This document shows positions 16,704 to 25,799 of a DNA stretch of 33,342 nucleotides, one piece after another; positions within the stretch are counted from its first letter, which is position 1, and each line of letters begins with the position of its first letter. The position numbers and the translations under genes are program-made. The stretch is from Chitinophagaceae bacterium (GTDB taxonomy: Bacteria > Bacteroidota > Bacteroidia > Chitinophagales > Chitinophagaceae). Location of the stretch: the NCBI GenBank assembly GCA_947476485.1, contig CANJQU010000041.1, forward strand, positions 1 to 33,342, given 5' to 3'. The notes beneath the pieces are model-generated. The model did no database searches and was not told where the DNA came from. It was given only the letters and a program-made list of their open reading frames with translations.

Positions 16704-18110
16704 ATGGAAATAAAGCAATTATATACCAACTGCCTGAGTGAGGCCGCATATTTTATAGCAAGTGACGGAGAGGCAGCGGTAATTGATCCCCTGAGGGATG
16801 TGGATACCTATCTGCAAATGGCGGAAGAACAGGGTGTGAAGATCAAATACATATTTGAAACGCACTTTCACGCAGACTTTGTGAGCGGGCATATAGAGCT
16901 GGCGCAGAAGACAGGAGCGCCGATCGTATATGGGCCAAAGACCGAGGCATCCTTCAAGATACATATGGCAAAGGATGGTGAAGAGTTCATGGTAGGGAAG
17001 CTGAAAATAAAGGCAATACATACGCCAGGTCATACATTGGAAAGCACCTGCTACCTCCTGCACGACGAAGCAGGCGAGCCATACTGCATTTTCACGGGCG
17101 ACACGCTATTTGTGGGAGATGTAGGCCGGCCTGACCTTTTCAGCGGCAACATGACCAAGGAAGAGCTGGCCGGGATGATGTACGAAACCCTGCAAAACAA
17201 AATAAAAACACTCAACGATAATATTATTGTGTACCCGGCACATGGGCCTGGCTCATCCTGCGGCAAGGCGCTGGGACCCGAAACGTTCAGCACTATCGGC
17301 GCACAAAAAGCAACTAATTATGCGCTGAAGGATATGACACAGGAAGAATTTATCAAGGCGGTAACAACAGGGCTGAACGCGCCACCGTCTTACTTCCCGG
17401 TAAATGCGCGCATAAACAAAGAAGGATACGACAGCCTCGATGAGGTTTACGAAAAAGGTTTACACCCGCTAAGCGTAGCCAAATTCAAGGAAGTTGTGAA
17501 CAGTGATGATGTATGGATACTGGATACGCGGGCTGCAACCGTTTTTACTTCCGGTTTTGTACCGGGATCGATAAGCATAGGGCTTGATGGTCGTTATGCA
17601 GAATGGGCCGGAACGCTGATACCCAATAAGCAACCGTTGGTTCTGGTTACTGAGCCCGGTAAGGAAAAAGAAAGCATTACCCGCCTTGCCCGTGTGGGCA
17701 TAGATAATGTGCAGGGTTACCTGGAAGGTGGCTATGAAACATGGCAGAACAGTGGTGAGGAAATAGATATGATCATAGACATAGAACCCGACGAACTGGC
17801 CATGGATATACCTCACGACAACCTGCTTGAGATAATAGACGTGCGCAAGCCTGCGGAGTTTGAAACTGCTCATGTGAAAGGAGCGGTGAATATGCCGCTG
17901 GATACACTGGCCGATCCGCTGAATGTGGCTATGATAGACGACGACAATAATCTTTATGTGCATTGTGCCGGCGGCTACCGCTCAGTGATCGCGGCTTCAT
18001 TGCTGAAGCGCCATGGTTATCATAATCTCCGCAATGTGCTGGGTGGCTTTGCGAAAATGAAGGCCGAAAAAGGAATACCGGTTGTATTTCCGGATGGTGT
18101 GAAGGCTTAG
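16704..18110 (+). CDS. Persulfide dioxygenase-type MBL hydrolase with two rhodanese domains
   Basis: 468 residues. The N-terminal metallo-beta-lactamase domain (1-230) has metal ligands His54, His56 and Asp58 (THFHADF), His63, His110 (HTPGH) and Asp133 (TGDTLF), plus YPAHGPGSSCG. This is the ETHE1-like pattern that binds a single iron. Two rhodanese domains follow. The first (about 255-350, WILDTRAATVF) has no cysteine in its active loop and is probably structural. The second (about 375-468) has Cys421 in VHCAGGYRS. The family oxidises glutathione or other low-molecular persulfide to sulfite, and the rhodanese part moves sulfane sulfur. It therefore acts in sulfide detoxification in the cytosol. 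The layout resembles CstB-like fusions. The gene is monocistronic by its flanking signals. Confidence 0.92.
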   Translation: MEIKQLYTNCLSEAAYFIASDGEAAVIDPLRDVDTYLQMAEEQGVKIKYIFETHFHADFVSGHIELAQKTGAPIVYGPKTEASFKIHMAKDGEEFMVGKLKIKAIHTPGHTLESTCYLLHDEAGEPYCIFTGDTLFVGDVGRPDLFSGNMTKEELAGMMYETLQNKIKTLNDNIIVYPAHGPGSSCGKALGPETFSTIGAQKATNYALKDMTQEEFIKAVTTGLNAPPSYFPVNARINKEGYDSLDEVYEKGLHPLSVAKFKEVVNSDDVWILDTRAATVFTSGFVPGSISIGLDGRYAEWAGTLIPNKQPLVLVTEPGKEKESITRLARVGIDNVQGYLEGGYETWQNSGEEIDMIIDIEPDELAMDIPHDNLLEIIDVRKPAEFETAHVKGAVNMPLDTLADPLNVAMIDDDNNLYVHCAGGYRSVIAASLLKRHGYHNLRNVLGGFAKMKAEKGIPVVFPDGVKA

Positions 18111-18136
18111 ATTGATTTATTAATATATTTTTTTGG

Positions 18137-18164
18137 GTAGAGACGCAACGCATTGCGTCTCTAC
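18137..18164. repeat. Perfect palindrome GTAGAGACGCAA-cgca-TTGCGTCTCTAC
   Basis: A 12-bp perfect stem with a 4-base loop between the persulfide dioxygenase and the APC permease. Similar GTAGAGACGC palindromes are known to me as dispersed intergenic repeats in cyanobacteria and Bacteroidota. It lacks a following T-run (a T-run precedes it on the + strand), so on the - strand it would look like a terminator, although no - strand gene ends there. Confidence 0.75.
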
Positions 18165-18203
18165 GTATTTTGTGCCTGCCACGTACCGGGAACACACATT
18201 TTA

Positions 18204-19532
18204 ATGACAATGAAACCCTCTAAAACACTAAAGAAGATAAGGCCGCTGCATCTTGCCGCGGTGATCTTTTTTACTGTTTCAGGCGGGCCATATGGGCTGG
18301 AGCCCTTGCTGGCATATGCCGGTGAACACGGTGCATTGTTATTGCTTGTTGTTATTCCGTTTTTGTGGGACGTGCCGGCAATATTCACGGTACTGGAACT
18401 GAACGGCATGATGCCTATAACAGGAGGCTATTATAAGTGGGTGAAGCACGCGCTGGGCACACGATGGGGCTTTTATGAAGGGTTATGGACGTGGTTTTAC
18501 ACCTTTGTGGACCTTGCCATTTACCCGGTTTTGTTTGTGCAATATGCTACGTTCCTTTGGCCGGCTATTGCGGCGTATAAAATAGCGCTTTGCCTGCTGA
18601 TCATCTGGTCATCTGCGGTTATCAATATATTAGGTATCGTGCAGGTGGGGCGGATATCGTTGTTACTTGCCGCAATGGTGCTGGTGCCGTTCATTGTACT
18701 GTTTGTCGTATTCTTTTTGCATCATCCGGCGGAGATAGTGCTGCCGGCACCATCGCTGAAAGGTTTGAGCTATTCATCAATAGGCCTCAGTCTCTATACC
18801 ATCATGTGGAACTGCCTGGGGTGGGATAATGTGACCACCTATGCAGAGGAGGTGGAGCACCCGCTGCGGTCTTATCTTGTATCTATGGCTATAGCGTTTG
18901 CTACCGTGATCGTGATCTATGTATTGGTGATACTGGTGGCGCAACAATCCAGGATCAATTATGAGGTGCTTACCAGGGATGGTTTCCCGGCATTGGGCGA
19001 GCTGATCAGCGGACGATGGCTGGGTGTGCTCATTGCGGCTGCAGGGATGGCAAGCACAGTGGGCCTGTATAGTGCAAACCTGCTGGCGGTCTCCAGGCTA
19101 CCGAAGGCAATGGCCGATGATGGCCTGCTGCCAACTATATTCAGCAAGCTTCACGCTACTTTTCATACACCCTATATTTCTATAATGGTATGCTCCGTAA
19201 TTATCAGCATTATGACGTTGTGGACATTCGGAGAGCTTATAATCATTGATGTAACGATATACGGTGCAGGTCTGTTCCTGGAGTATATCTCGCTGATAAA
19301 GCTAAGGATAACCGATCCTGGCGCTCACCGCCCGTTCAAGATTCCACTTGGTGTGCCGGCACTATGTGTGTTGGCGGCTTTGCCACTGGGTGTCTATATC
19401 GTAGCGCTTACAGGCGTATTATCCTCGGCAAACGAGGTGATCAAGCCGGCGCTTTTTGCAGTTTGTGTCTTGCTCACCGCCGAAGTGGCCTGGCGACTGG
19501 TTGTGTGGCGCAAGCCGGAATTGAAAAATTGA
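18204..19532 (+). CDS. APC superfamily amino acid permease
   Basis: 442 residues from the ATG at 18204. Upstream in-frame codons from 18153 lie in the palindrome, so they are rejected as coding. About 12 hydrophobic segments are visible. The first helix has the APC signature FFTVSGGPYGLEP, where the unwound GGPYG binds the substrate backbone. It is followed by LNGMMPITGGYYKWVKHALG and GLWTWFYTFVD, as in plant/bacterial polyamine and amino acid transporters of the PHS/LAT-like group. A conserved WDNVTTYAEEVE lies near helix 6. It would sit in the inner membrane as an amino acid or polyamine:H+ symporter. The exact substrate is unknown. It is convergent with the nuclease gene, with 4 bases between stops. 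Confidence 0.88.
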   Translation: MTMKPSKTLKKIRPLHLAAVIFFTVSGGPYGLEPLLAYAGEHGALLLLVVIPFLWDVPAIFTVLELNGMMPITGGYYKWVKHALGTRWGFYEGLWTWFYTFVDLAIYPVLFVQYATFLWPAIAAYKIALCLLIIWSSAVINILGIVQVGRISLLLAAMVLVPFIVLFVVFFLHHPAEIVLPAPSLKGLSYSSIGLSLYTIMWNCLGWDNVTTYAEEVEHPLRSYLVSMAIAFATVIVIYVLVILVAQQSRINYEVLTRDGFPALGELISGRWLGVLIAAAGMASTVGLYSANLLAVSRLPKAMADDGLLPTIFSKLHATFHTPYISIMVCSVIISIMTLWTFGELIIIDVTIYGAGLFLEYISLIKLRITDPGAHRPFKIPLGVPALCVLAALPLGVYIVALTGVLSSANEVIKPALFAVCVLLTAEVAWRLVVWRKPELKN

Positions 19533-19536
19533 GCCC

Positions 19537-20619
19537 TTATTCCACTATAAACTTCTGAACCTCTGTAGCACCGGCGGTAGCAAGCTGCAGATAATACATA
19601 CCCTTTGGCAGATTGGACACCGGAATTACTGCTTTGTTCCCCCCTTTTTCAGTGGTTAAGGAACAAACAATGCGGCCTGTAAGGTCGTATACTTTAATAC
19701 CGGACTCATCGCCTGCGTTATTCCAGTTTATAGTTATTTCACTGGTGGCCGGATTGGGGAATAATGAAAATGCGGATCTGTTACCGGCGGGTGAAGTGAC
19801 GCCAAGACCAATGCAGTTACCTGTTCCCCAGATACAATCGGCAAACTCCGGGCGGTCGATGAATGGGTTCCGGTTGCCCTGTATGGTATAAGCGGCATTA
19901 TTCCTGTTTATTTCTTTCTGGCTTACCGGGTCGTTGTGATGCCATTCCAGGAGCATTTGTGCGGTCCATGGCGTCAGGTTTACCTGTGTTGCCATCTCCC
20001 AGTTTGAGAAGGCCGCGCTATCATTGCGGTAGCAGGTGGAGATGTAGAAGTAAGTACGTGCAAGATCGCCTTTGAACGAGTCATTGGGCTCGTAACAATT
20101 GCCCGCCGGAGCGCCGGTATAAGTGTTGTTACCTATTTTGCTATGGTTGGTAAAGGTTTTCGTTGCAGTTCCCACAATGCCATATGGCAGATCGCTGCGG
20201 TTACTGTTCACGTAGTAATCGGAAGGGTAAACAAGAAACAGATCTGTTTGCATAGGTGCGGCGCTTCCGAACTTGCTTTGAGGCCATGTATGTTCACGGT
20301 TGTAGCATCCGCCTTCGGCGGTTGGGCTTGAACTACTGCACTGGTCGGCGCCCATTGTGTACTCATAAGCGGGCGTGCCGCCGGGAATATCGGAGTAGGT
20401 ATCCCATAGTTTACCATTGGGCTTCACGTCTGTTGAATAGTATGCGGTCCAAAGGCCGGGAGTATAGGTAAGCACAGTATGAGTACGAATGATACCTGTA
20501 AGCGCTACCCGTAAATATTCACCGTTAAGGTTTTCAGCCGACAAATAGTATCCCGGAGGCACCTGGGCGACGCAAAAAAACGGAAATACGAGCGTAAGAA
20601 GTAAAAATGTTTTCTTCAT
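19537..20619 (-). CDS. Secreted endonuclease I with T9SS sorting domain
   Basis: 360 residues. The signal peptide is 1-19 (ending FFCVAQ). The catalytic domain of the endonuclease I/Vvn His-Me-finger family runs from about 22 to 270. It has NREHTWPQS with the catalytic His110, then EWHHNDPVSQKE and IQGNRNPFIDRPE, where the asparagine and histidine bind the metal. The last 80 residues are a T9SS type A sorting domain (LFPNPATSEITI, YDLTGRIV, PKGMYYLQL, QKFIVE). It should be a surface or extracellular nuclease that degrades DNA/RNA for nutrients or against foreign DNA. The usual promoter form lies just upstream of the start codon. Confidence 0.93.
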   Translation of the reverse strand: MKKTFLLLTLVFPFFCVAQVPPGYYLSAENLNGEYLRVALTGIIRTHTVLTYTPGLWTAYYSTDVKPNGKLWDTYSDIPGGTPAYEYTMGADQCSSSSPTAEGGCYNREHTWPQSKFGSAAPMQTDLFLVYPSDYYVNSNRSDLPYGIVGTATKTFTNHSKIGNNTYTGAPAGNCYEPNDSFKGDLARTYFYISTCYRNDSAAFSNWEMATQVNLTPWTAQMLLEWHHNDPVSQKEINRNNAAYTIQGNRNPFIDRPEFADCIWGTGNCIGLGVTSPAGNRSAFSLFPNPATSEITINWNNAGDESGIKVYDLTGRIVCSLTTEKGGNKAVIPVSNLPKGMYYLQLATAGATEVQKFIVE

Positions 20620-20626
20620 AAGGATG

Positions 20627-20656
20627 CAAAATTAACTATAATACCCGAGCGTTCAA
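20627..20656 (-). promoter_or_regulatory. Bacteroidota promoter of the nuclease gene
   Basis: On the minus strand TTG (20654-20656), a 19-bp spacer and TAATTTTG (20627-20634) match the consensus exactly. The ATG follows 7 bases later. Confidence 0.75.
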
Positions 20657-20699
20657 GTTAACAATTATCGCCGGCGCAGCGATATTGCCGGCAAAACAA

Positions 20700-21161
20700 C
20701 TAAACCGCCTGTGCCTGTTCGGCCACTATCTTACCCGCACTTCTATATGGAAATGAGCTGTAAATGTGCCTGCGTGCAAAACGTCCCAGCGCGGGGGCGT
20801 TGACCAGCTTTACGTATAGCGCCTTAGGGACGCCGAAATACTCATAGCTGTTGCCATCGATAAAGTTGATCTGCAGGGTTTCGTTCTTGTATTCAAAATC
20901 CACTATGCCCACTGAAGTGGTAGTAATAGTGTATTCGGCGAAAGTCAGCGCGCGGGTCTCCGGCGCTATACTCACCAGGAAGTGATAGGCTTCTATGATG
21001 TGCTTGCTCTTTGCCTCGGCCAGCTCTTTTTGTTCATGATCGTCATTGAACTTGTCAGGATGCCAGTCCTTCATGAGGTTGCGGTAAATGGTCTTTAATT
21101 CTGCCAGCTCCGTCTTTTCGTGCACGCCCAATAGCTTCCTGTAACCAATTATTTTCTTCAT
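20700..21161 (-). CDS. J-domain protein fused to a KTSC domain
   Basis: 153 residues from the ATG at 21161; an open upstream extension to 21194 has no better start. Residues 1-65 form a J domain: GYRKLLGV, helix II, then the HPD motif in MKDWHPDKF, which is the DnaK-stimulating signature. The rest reads VDFEYKNETLQINFIDG then YEYFGVPKALYVKLVNA and GRFARRHI, which is the KTSC domain. That is a small domain of unknown role seen in phage and bacterial proteins and fused to lysyl-tRNA synthetase in some lineages. There is no G/F or zinc region, so this is not a general DnaJ. It lies 121 bp downstream of the Wadjet operon on the same strand, but membership is doubtful. Confidence 0.8.
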   Translation of the reverse strand: MKKIIGYRKLLGVHEKTELAELKTIYRNLMKDWHPDKFNDDHEQKELAEAKSKHIIEAYHFLVSIAPETRALTFAEYTITTTSVGIVDFEYKNETLQINFIDGNSYEYFGVPKALYVKLVNAPALGRFARRHIYSSFPYRSAGKIVAEQAQAV

Positions 21162-21282
21162 ATTTTTTGTTTTGCACACCAGCGGCACATGCACAAATCA
21201 GCCGCCGCCCTTATAAATGAGGCGCGAAAGTAGGACAATTATAGACTACGAAGGCCTTGTTTAGAAAACATTAACGGATATT

Positions 21283-22131
21283 TCATATCAGTAGTGCTTC
21301 CTGTTCCAGTCCTTTTTTGTGTTTATGTATCAATGAGATAAGTTGTTTCAAGGAGTCTTCGGTGATCGCTGCATTATTGAGCTGCTGCTGGTCATACAAT
21401 CTCCTGTTTCCGTGTTTTTCTATAAGTTCTTCAATATTGGGAGGAATAAAGAACGAAGCACGATCGTTAAGGTGCCTTTTATATTCCTGCAGGTATATGT
21501 TTATACCGGCAAGGTCGTAGTCGCCAAAATGCAGATAACGATTGGGAAGTGACAATAACCATTTCATCACATCGCCGCTTTGCTGCTGCGGATAGCGGCT
21601 TACAAAAAGTACAGTCATATCAGCAAACAGGTGCTGCTGCTTTTCCACCAGCCGGAAATTCTCGGCATTTTCCACGCCTACAATTACTACATCCTGCGGT
21701 GGAACGAAATGTTCGAAATCGCTGATGAACTGAAATGTACCCCCAGGCGGATAAATAACGATCGGAATATCGTTTAACAAACAGCTTACTGGTGTATAAC
21801 TGTTCACCAGGAAGCCTTTGAATGTGCGTCTTAGGGCCGCTTTTGAATCATTGCTTGCCGCAATAAGATCTCCTCTTGTGGCATCTTCATTCTCATGCGT
21901 TTGCACATATAATGGCAGATCTCCTATACTCCATTTGTTATAGAGATAGTTGCTCAGTGCATTCACATCCGGTAAGTGCAGGGTGCTTTTAGTGCGCCCT
22001 GCCATACGGGCTACAATAATACCTTCGCTGATGAGCTCGTCAATAACTATATGTTTCAGCCCGCTTGCGGGTAGTTGTGCCCCTTGTGCAAGCAGGGCCA
22101 ATTTTTTAGCTATGGAGAGCGGTATCATCAT
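21283..22131 (-). CDS. jetD: JetD-like TOPRIM nuclease subunit of the Wadjet operon (short form)
   Basis: 282 residues. The N-terminal 60 residues (LSIAKKLALLAQG...LISEGIIVARMAGR) look like a winged helix. The C-terminal half is a TOPRIM-type domain of the DUF2220 group: GVENAENF with Glu154/Glu157, GDYDLAGI with Asp204 and Asp206, and a final KKGLEQEALLI, as at the end of JetD/MksG proteins. In Wadjet this subunit cuts plasmid DNA extruded by the SMC complex. Typical JetD proteins, as I recall, are about 340-400 residues with a larger DUF3322 region in front. Here that region appears reduced. The start overlaps the jetC stop by 4 bases (ATGA), which implies translational coupling. Naming rests on motifs plus operon context. 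Confidence 0.82.
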   Translation of the reverse strand: MMIPLSIAKKLALLAQGAQLPASGLKHIVIDELISEGIIVARMAGRTKSTLHLPDVNALSNYLYNKWSIGDLPLYVQTHENEDATRGDLIAASNDSKAALRRTFKGFLVNSYTPVSCLLNDIPIVIYPPGGTFQFISDFEHFVPPQDVVIVGVENAENFRLVEKQQHLFADMTVLFVSRYPQQQSGDVMKWLLSLPNRYLHFGDYDLAGINIYLQEYKRHLNDRASFFIPPNIEELIEKHGNRRLYDQQQLNNAAITEDSLKQLISLIHKHKKGLEQEALLI

Positions 22132-25100
22132 GCCATTACTTCAGCTCCTTTCTTTATCAATCGTTTTACGGTGGTAACATGCTTGCTGTCTTTAGACAAC
22201 AGGTAGGTATAGCGGTAATCCGTAGCGTTGAATGAAGTGGGAGAACTGTTAATGAGCAGTATGTTCCTGTCATTAGCAAATTTGAGGATGCCCTTAACAT
22301 TGTTAGGGTGCAGCTTACCTATCTCATCCATCATACAATGCAACCTGAACTCTTTGAAGCGTTTTGATGCGCTGTCTTTGAACACATTCAGCAGCATGAT
22401 GTTTATCATAGCTTTCACAAGTATGTCGGTACCTTCTGAGCCTACATTGGTAAGCTTCTCTACCCATCCGCTGTCGTTCTCGTTTTCAACTATCCTGAAC
22501 TGCAGCTCGAAAGAATCAGCAAGCCCAATCTCTTTTTCTTTACGTGCGTTTATCTCCCTGGCAAATTCTTTAAGCAGCGCTACGGCCTTCTTGTTCTGCC
22601 CTTCGGTGTCGCCTGATGAGAACAGGTTTACAACGCCAAGGCTCATACTGTTCTTGTCATTGAACTCTCTTATCGATTGCAGTAACGTCACTATCGCATT
22701 GCGGCTTTCTGAAAGCTGCAGACGAATGCTCTTAATAACTCCCGCAAAATTCCGCTCTTCAAAATCGCGGTTTATATCTGTTATTACCTTTTGTATTTCG
22801 CCTCCCTTAGAGGTAAGCTCGGTTGTTTCTTTTCCTATCTGCCTGATGAGCGTGGCAAAGCGTTCATTCACACGCTTCTCATACTGCAATATTTTGTTTT
22901 CTTCCAGGAATTCGTACAGCATTTCTGCAAAGGTTATAAACTCCTCGCGGTCGGCGAGATTTGTTTTGAACCCGAAAATATTCTGCGAGTAAAAATTACC
23001 AAGAAATTTATTGATAGCGCTTTGAAGGTCATTGTAGCGCTCCTGTATGATGTATATTTTACCATTCAGCGTTTCAATAAGCGGCTTCAGGCCGGAGGTA
23101 CTTTCCTTGAGGACATTTGGCATTCCCTCATAACCCGCGATCTGCGCGAAGTGATCCGTCTGCCGGAAACCATCGAATGCGGTGATACCTTCCCTGATCG
23201 TGGCCAGCCGGTTGTCTAATTCTGAAATGATCGCCTGTATCTGCTCTATTTCGTGGTGCAGTTTTTGCTTTTGCAGGTTATACTTTTCCTGCTCGTTTTC
23301 CTGCTGGCTTTCTTTCAGCCGCTTTTCTGTTTTGAACCGGTCTATGTGGTCAAGCAGTTCGCGCTTGTCCTTGTTGTACTCGGCAACTTTGTCCCTGTTG
23401 GCATTTATAAAGTCCAGCTCTCTTTGCAGAACAGCCAGGTCTTTCTCTATCTCCGACAGCCTCAGGATATCGGCGCCCTCATTTTTCAGATCGTTGGTCT
23501 GCTGGTGTTTTATTTCTTTAATACGCTCTTCTGTTTCGTGTTTTTTTGTGTCAAGTTCACTGTCATTTACAGCTATCAGTTCTTTTATGCGCTGGTCTTC
23601 CGCCTTTATCTTTTTGTTTTGCTCTTTTTCCTTATTGTCTATTTGTTTTTGAATGCCTGCTTCTATGCTGCTGTAGTTCTTTTCTTCATTGATCAGTTCT
23701 TCAGATGCGGCGTTTATTTCCTGCTCCACCTGTAGCAGCAATGCTTCTTTTTCACTGGCTGCTTTTCTCTGCAAGTCGGCAAGCTTTACCTCATTGGCTT
23801 CAAGCTGGCCCTTGCCGCGCTGCAGCTCGTATTCCATTTGCTTGCGGGCATTGTTGAGGTCTTTTATTTTGGTCTGGTACCGGCTCTTCAGCTTATCTGC
23901 TTCCTCATTTTTCTGTTCGGTAAGGGAAGTAACATTTGCCCTGTTGGTATCTGCGGTTTGCTGCAGTTTCAGCTTGTCCTGTTCATAGTCTGCCACAGTT
24001 TTTACTGTTTTATCTATGTCTTCCAGGTTTATCTTTAAGCCATACAGGGTATCGTTGCCTTCACCAAGGCGTGGCGCCAGCCCTTCCTGAAATAACACCA
24101 GTTCCTCGTCTATTACCTTGCCTATGTTATTTTCCCATCCGGGCACATTCGTATTCAGCCAGCCATAGAGGGAGTCTTTGTTCTTTTGCAGCTTCGCATC
24201 TATTGCCGCCATTGCAGTGGTATATTGCTTGCCGTCATCCCACATCTTTTCTATCTTCCGGTCGTATGTGGCGGCGCTGCGTTCCACATCCAGTTCCCAC
24301 TGTTTTTGCAGGGTTTCTGTTTGCTTTTTGAAGTCGGCAATATCTATGTTGGCATTTTTAATTTTTTGCTTCAGCTCAGTGATCTCTTCTAGTATCGTTA
24401 CTATTTCCTGCTCATAATATCGCTGCAACTGTGCTTTTTGTTTCTTCAGCTTTAGCTCGTGTATATTGTCTTTCTTCTGCGCAATGCTGTTGCGGGCTAC
24501 TTCCAGGGCCGCCTGGTGTTGCTTCCTGATCTCTGCAAACGCCTGCTTGTATTGCTCGCCGGTCTCGTCTTTGAATTGTAAAAACTCTTCCCTGAATTTA
24601 TTTTTACGAAACTGGTTTTCAATTTCCAGGCTTTTAAATGCATTCTGCTGTTGTTCTATCAGGGCCAGGTACCGGTTGTTTATTTCTGTGAATTTTGCGT
24701 TCAGCAGTTCACGCTCACGCAACAACCGCTCACGTCCTGTTTCGGTATCTTCCTTCCTTTCTACTCTCTTAATAATGTCATTAATGCCTATTTCTTCATA
24801 ATGATCCGCGCGGGTCTTCGCCCTTTTCAGGTCATTGTCCAGTATATTTATCTGTTTCTGAACCTCTTCGCGCTTCGCCTGGAACTTTCCTTTCAGGTCG
24901 TCAGACTTATCCTGTGCCACCTGCCGCAACTTATGCTGTTGTTCGCGCTGTTTCTCCATCTTCGGCAGATCAGCTACCGTTGAGTCGTAGGTATGGAATA
25001 ACTGGATAGCGGTCTCTTGTTTTTCCCGGTTCAGCGACTGGATCGCAGAATGTATCCTGGCTATGTTCTCTGCCATTTTCCGCACCGGTATCTCTCCCGA

Positions 25101-25799
25101 TTTGTTCACCTCCGTCCACTTATTCAGATCTGAAAGCTCTGTATCAAAATCTTTCAGGTGAAGTGCATAATTGTCGAGGCGTATCTTCACATCCTCTTCA
25201 TTGAGCGACATAATGATCGTCTGCTTTATGAACTCCGCGTCCAGTTTGGAATTGAGAAACACATTCTGTATGGTGCGCGGGATGTTCTGGTATTGCTTGC
25301 TTTCTATGAGCGAATATTTTTTGAAATCCTTTTCAAGGCCCATGTTGTTGCCATACAGTATGTCCCGGTATTCCTCATAGCGCTCTATCTTCCGGGTATA
25401 GTTTATCTTCTTGCCGAAGATCTCACGAACACTATCCCAGGCTCTCACCTTTCCATCTTCGGAAATAAAGTTATCCTTGTTGTATTCATCATTGATAAAA
25501 CGGAAACACACCCTGCCCTGCGCCTTGAACGCCATGACACAATAAGGACCGGTCTCCCTCATAACCTCGAAAACCAGGTAGGAATTGCCGAAAGGGAAAT
25601 AATATTCATCAAATGTCTTCTTGCCCTTTTCTATACCCAGCTTTAATTTGTCGGCATTATAGAAAAACAGGATAGCCCGCAGAAGTGTACTCTTACCTAC
25701 ACCCTGTGTACCAATAAAATGCACATTGCCGTCCACGGCCACATCGGCATACTTTACATTCGCACTATTTATAAAAATAACTCTATTCAGGTATCTCAT
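22128..25799 (-). CDS. jetC: JetC-like SMC/MukB-type ATPase of the Wadjet operon
   Basis: 1223 residues. The head is split between the ends: Walker A GTQGVGKST (30-38) near the N-terminus; GSEGTDILVKAM (1120-1131) in the place of the ABC signature; and Walker B CMMDEIGKL (Asp1158, Glu1159) with LLINSSPT after it. Between lie two long heptad-rich coiled coils (about 230-530 and 620-1000, rich in E, K, Q, R). They are interrupted by a globular hinge-like stretch around PGWENNIGKVIDEELVLF. This is the MksB/JetC design: ATP-driven DNA loop extrusion that recognises small circular DNA. It overlaps jetB by 17 bp and jetD by 4 bp. The signature is not the usual LSGGQ/E form. Confidence 0.9.
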   Translation of the reverse strand: MRYLNRVIFINSANVKYADVAVDGNVHFIGTQGVGKSTLLRAILFFYNADKLKLGIEKGKKTFDEYYFPFGNSYLVFEVMRETGPYCVMAFKAQGRVCFRFINDEYNKDNFISEDGKVRAWDSVREIFGKKINYTRKIERYEEYRDILYGNNMGLEKDFKKYSLIESKQYQNIPRTIQNVFLNSKLDAEFIKQTIIMSLNEEDVKIRLDNYALHLKDFDTELSDLNKWTEVNKSGEIPVRKMAENIARIHSAIQSLNREKQETAIQLFHTYDSTVADLPKMEKQREQQHKLRQVAQDKSDDLKGKFQAKREEVQKQINILDNDLKRAKTRADHYEEIGINDIIKRVERKEDTETGRERLLRERELLNAKFTEINNRYLALIEQQQNAFKSLEIENQFRKNKFREEFLQFKDETGEQYKQAFAEIRKQHQAALEVARNSIAQKKDNIHELKLKKQKAQLQRYYEQEIVTILEEITELKQKIKNANIDIADFKKQTETLQKQWELDVERSAATYDRKIEKMWDDGKQYTTAMAAIDAKLQKNKDSLYGWLNTNVPGWENNIGKVIDEELVLFQEGLAPRLGEGNDTLYGLKINLEDIDKTVKTVADYEQDKLKLQQTADTNRANVTSLTEQKNEEADKLKSRYQTKIKDLNNARKQMEYELQRGKGQLEANEVKLADLQRKAASEKEALLLQVEQEINAASEELINEEKNYSSIEAGIQKQIDNKEKEQNKKIKAEDQRIKELIAVNDSELDTKKHETEERIKEIKHQQTNDLKNEGADILRLSEIEKDLAVLQRELDFINANRDKVAEYNKDKRELLDHIDRFKTEKRLKESQQENEQEKYNLQKQKLHHEIEQIQAIISELDNRLATIREGITAFDGFRQTDHFAQIAGYEGMPNVLKESTSGLKPLIETLNGKIYIIQERYNDLQSAINKFLGNFYSQNIFGFKTNLADREEFITFAEMLYEFLEENKILQYEKRVNERFATLIRQIGKETTELTSKGGEIQKVITDINRDFEERNFAGVIKSIRLQLSESRNAIVTLLQSIREFNDKNSMSLGVVNLFSSGDTEGQNKKAVALLKEFAREINARKEKEIGLADSFELQFRIVENENDSGWVEKLTNVGSEGTDILVKAMINIMLLNVFKDSASKRFKEFRLHCMMDEIGKLHPNNVKGILKFANDRNILLINSSPTSFNATDYRYTYLLSKDSKHVTTVKRLIKKGAEVMA

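Noticed and set aside
18153-18203. N-terminal extension of the APC permease
   Set aside because: The first codons lie in the right arm of the palindrome at 18137-18164, and the family begins near MKPSKTLKK.
22228-25646. Several + strand open frames of 100-250 codons opposite jetC
   Set aside because: They are serine/phenylalanine-rich antisense readings of the Lys/Glu/Gln-rich coiled coils; no promoter or family match.
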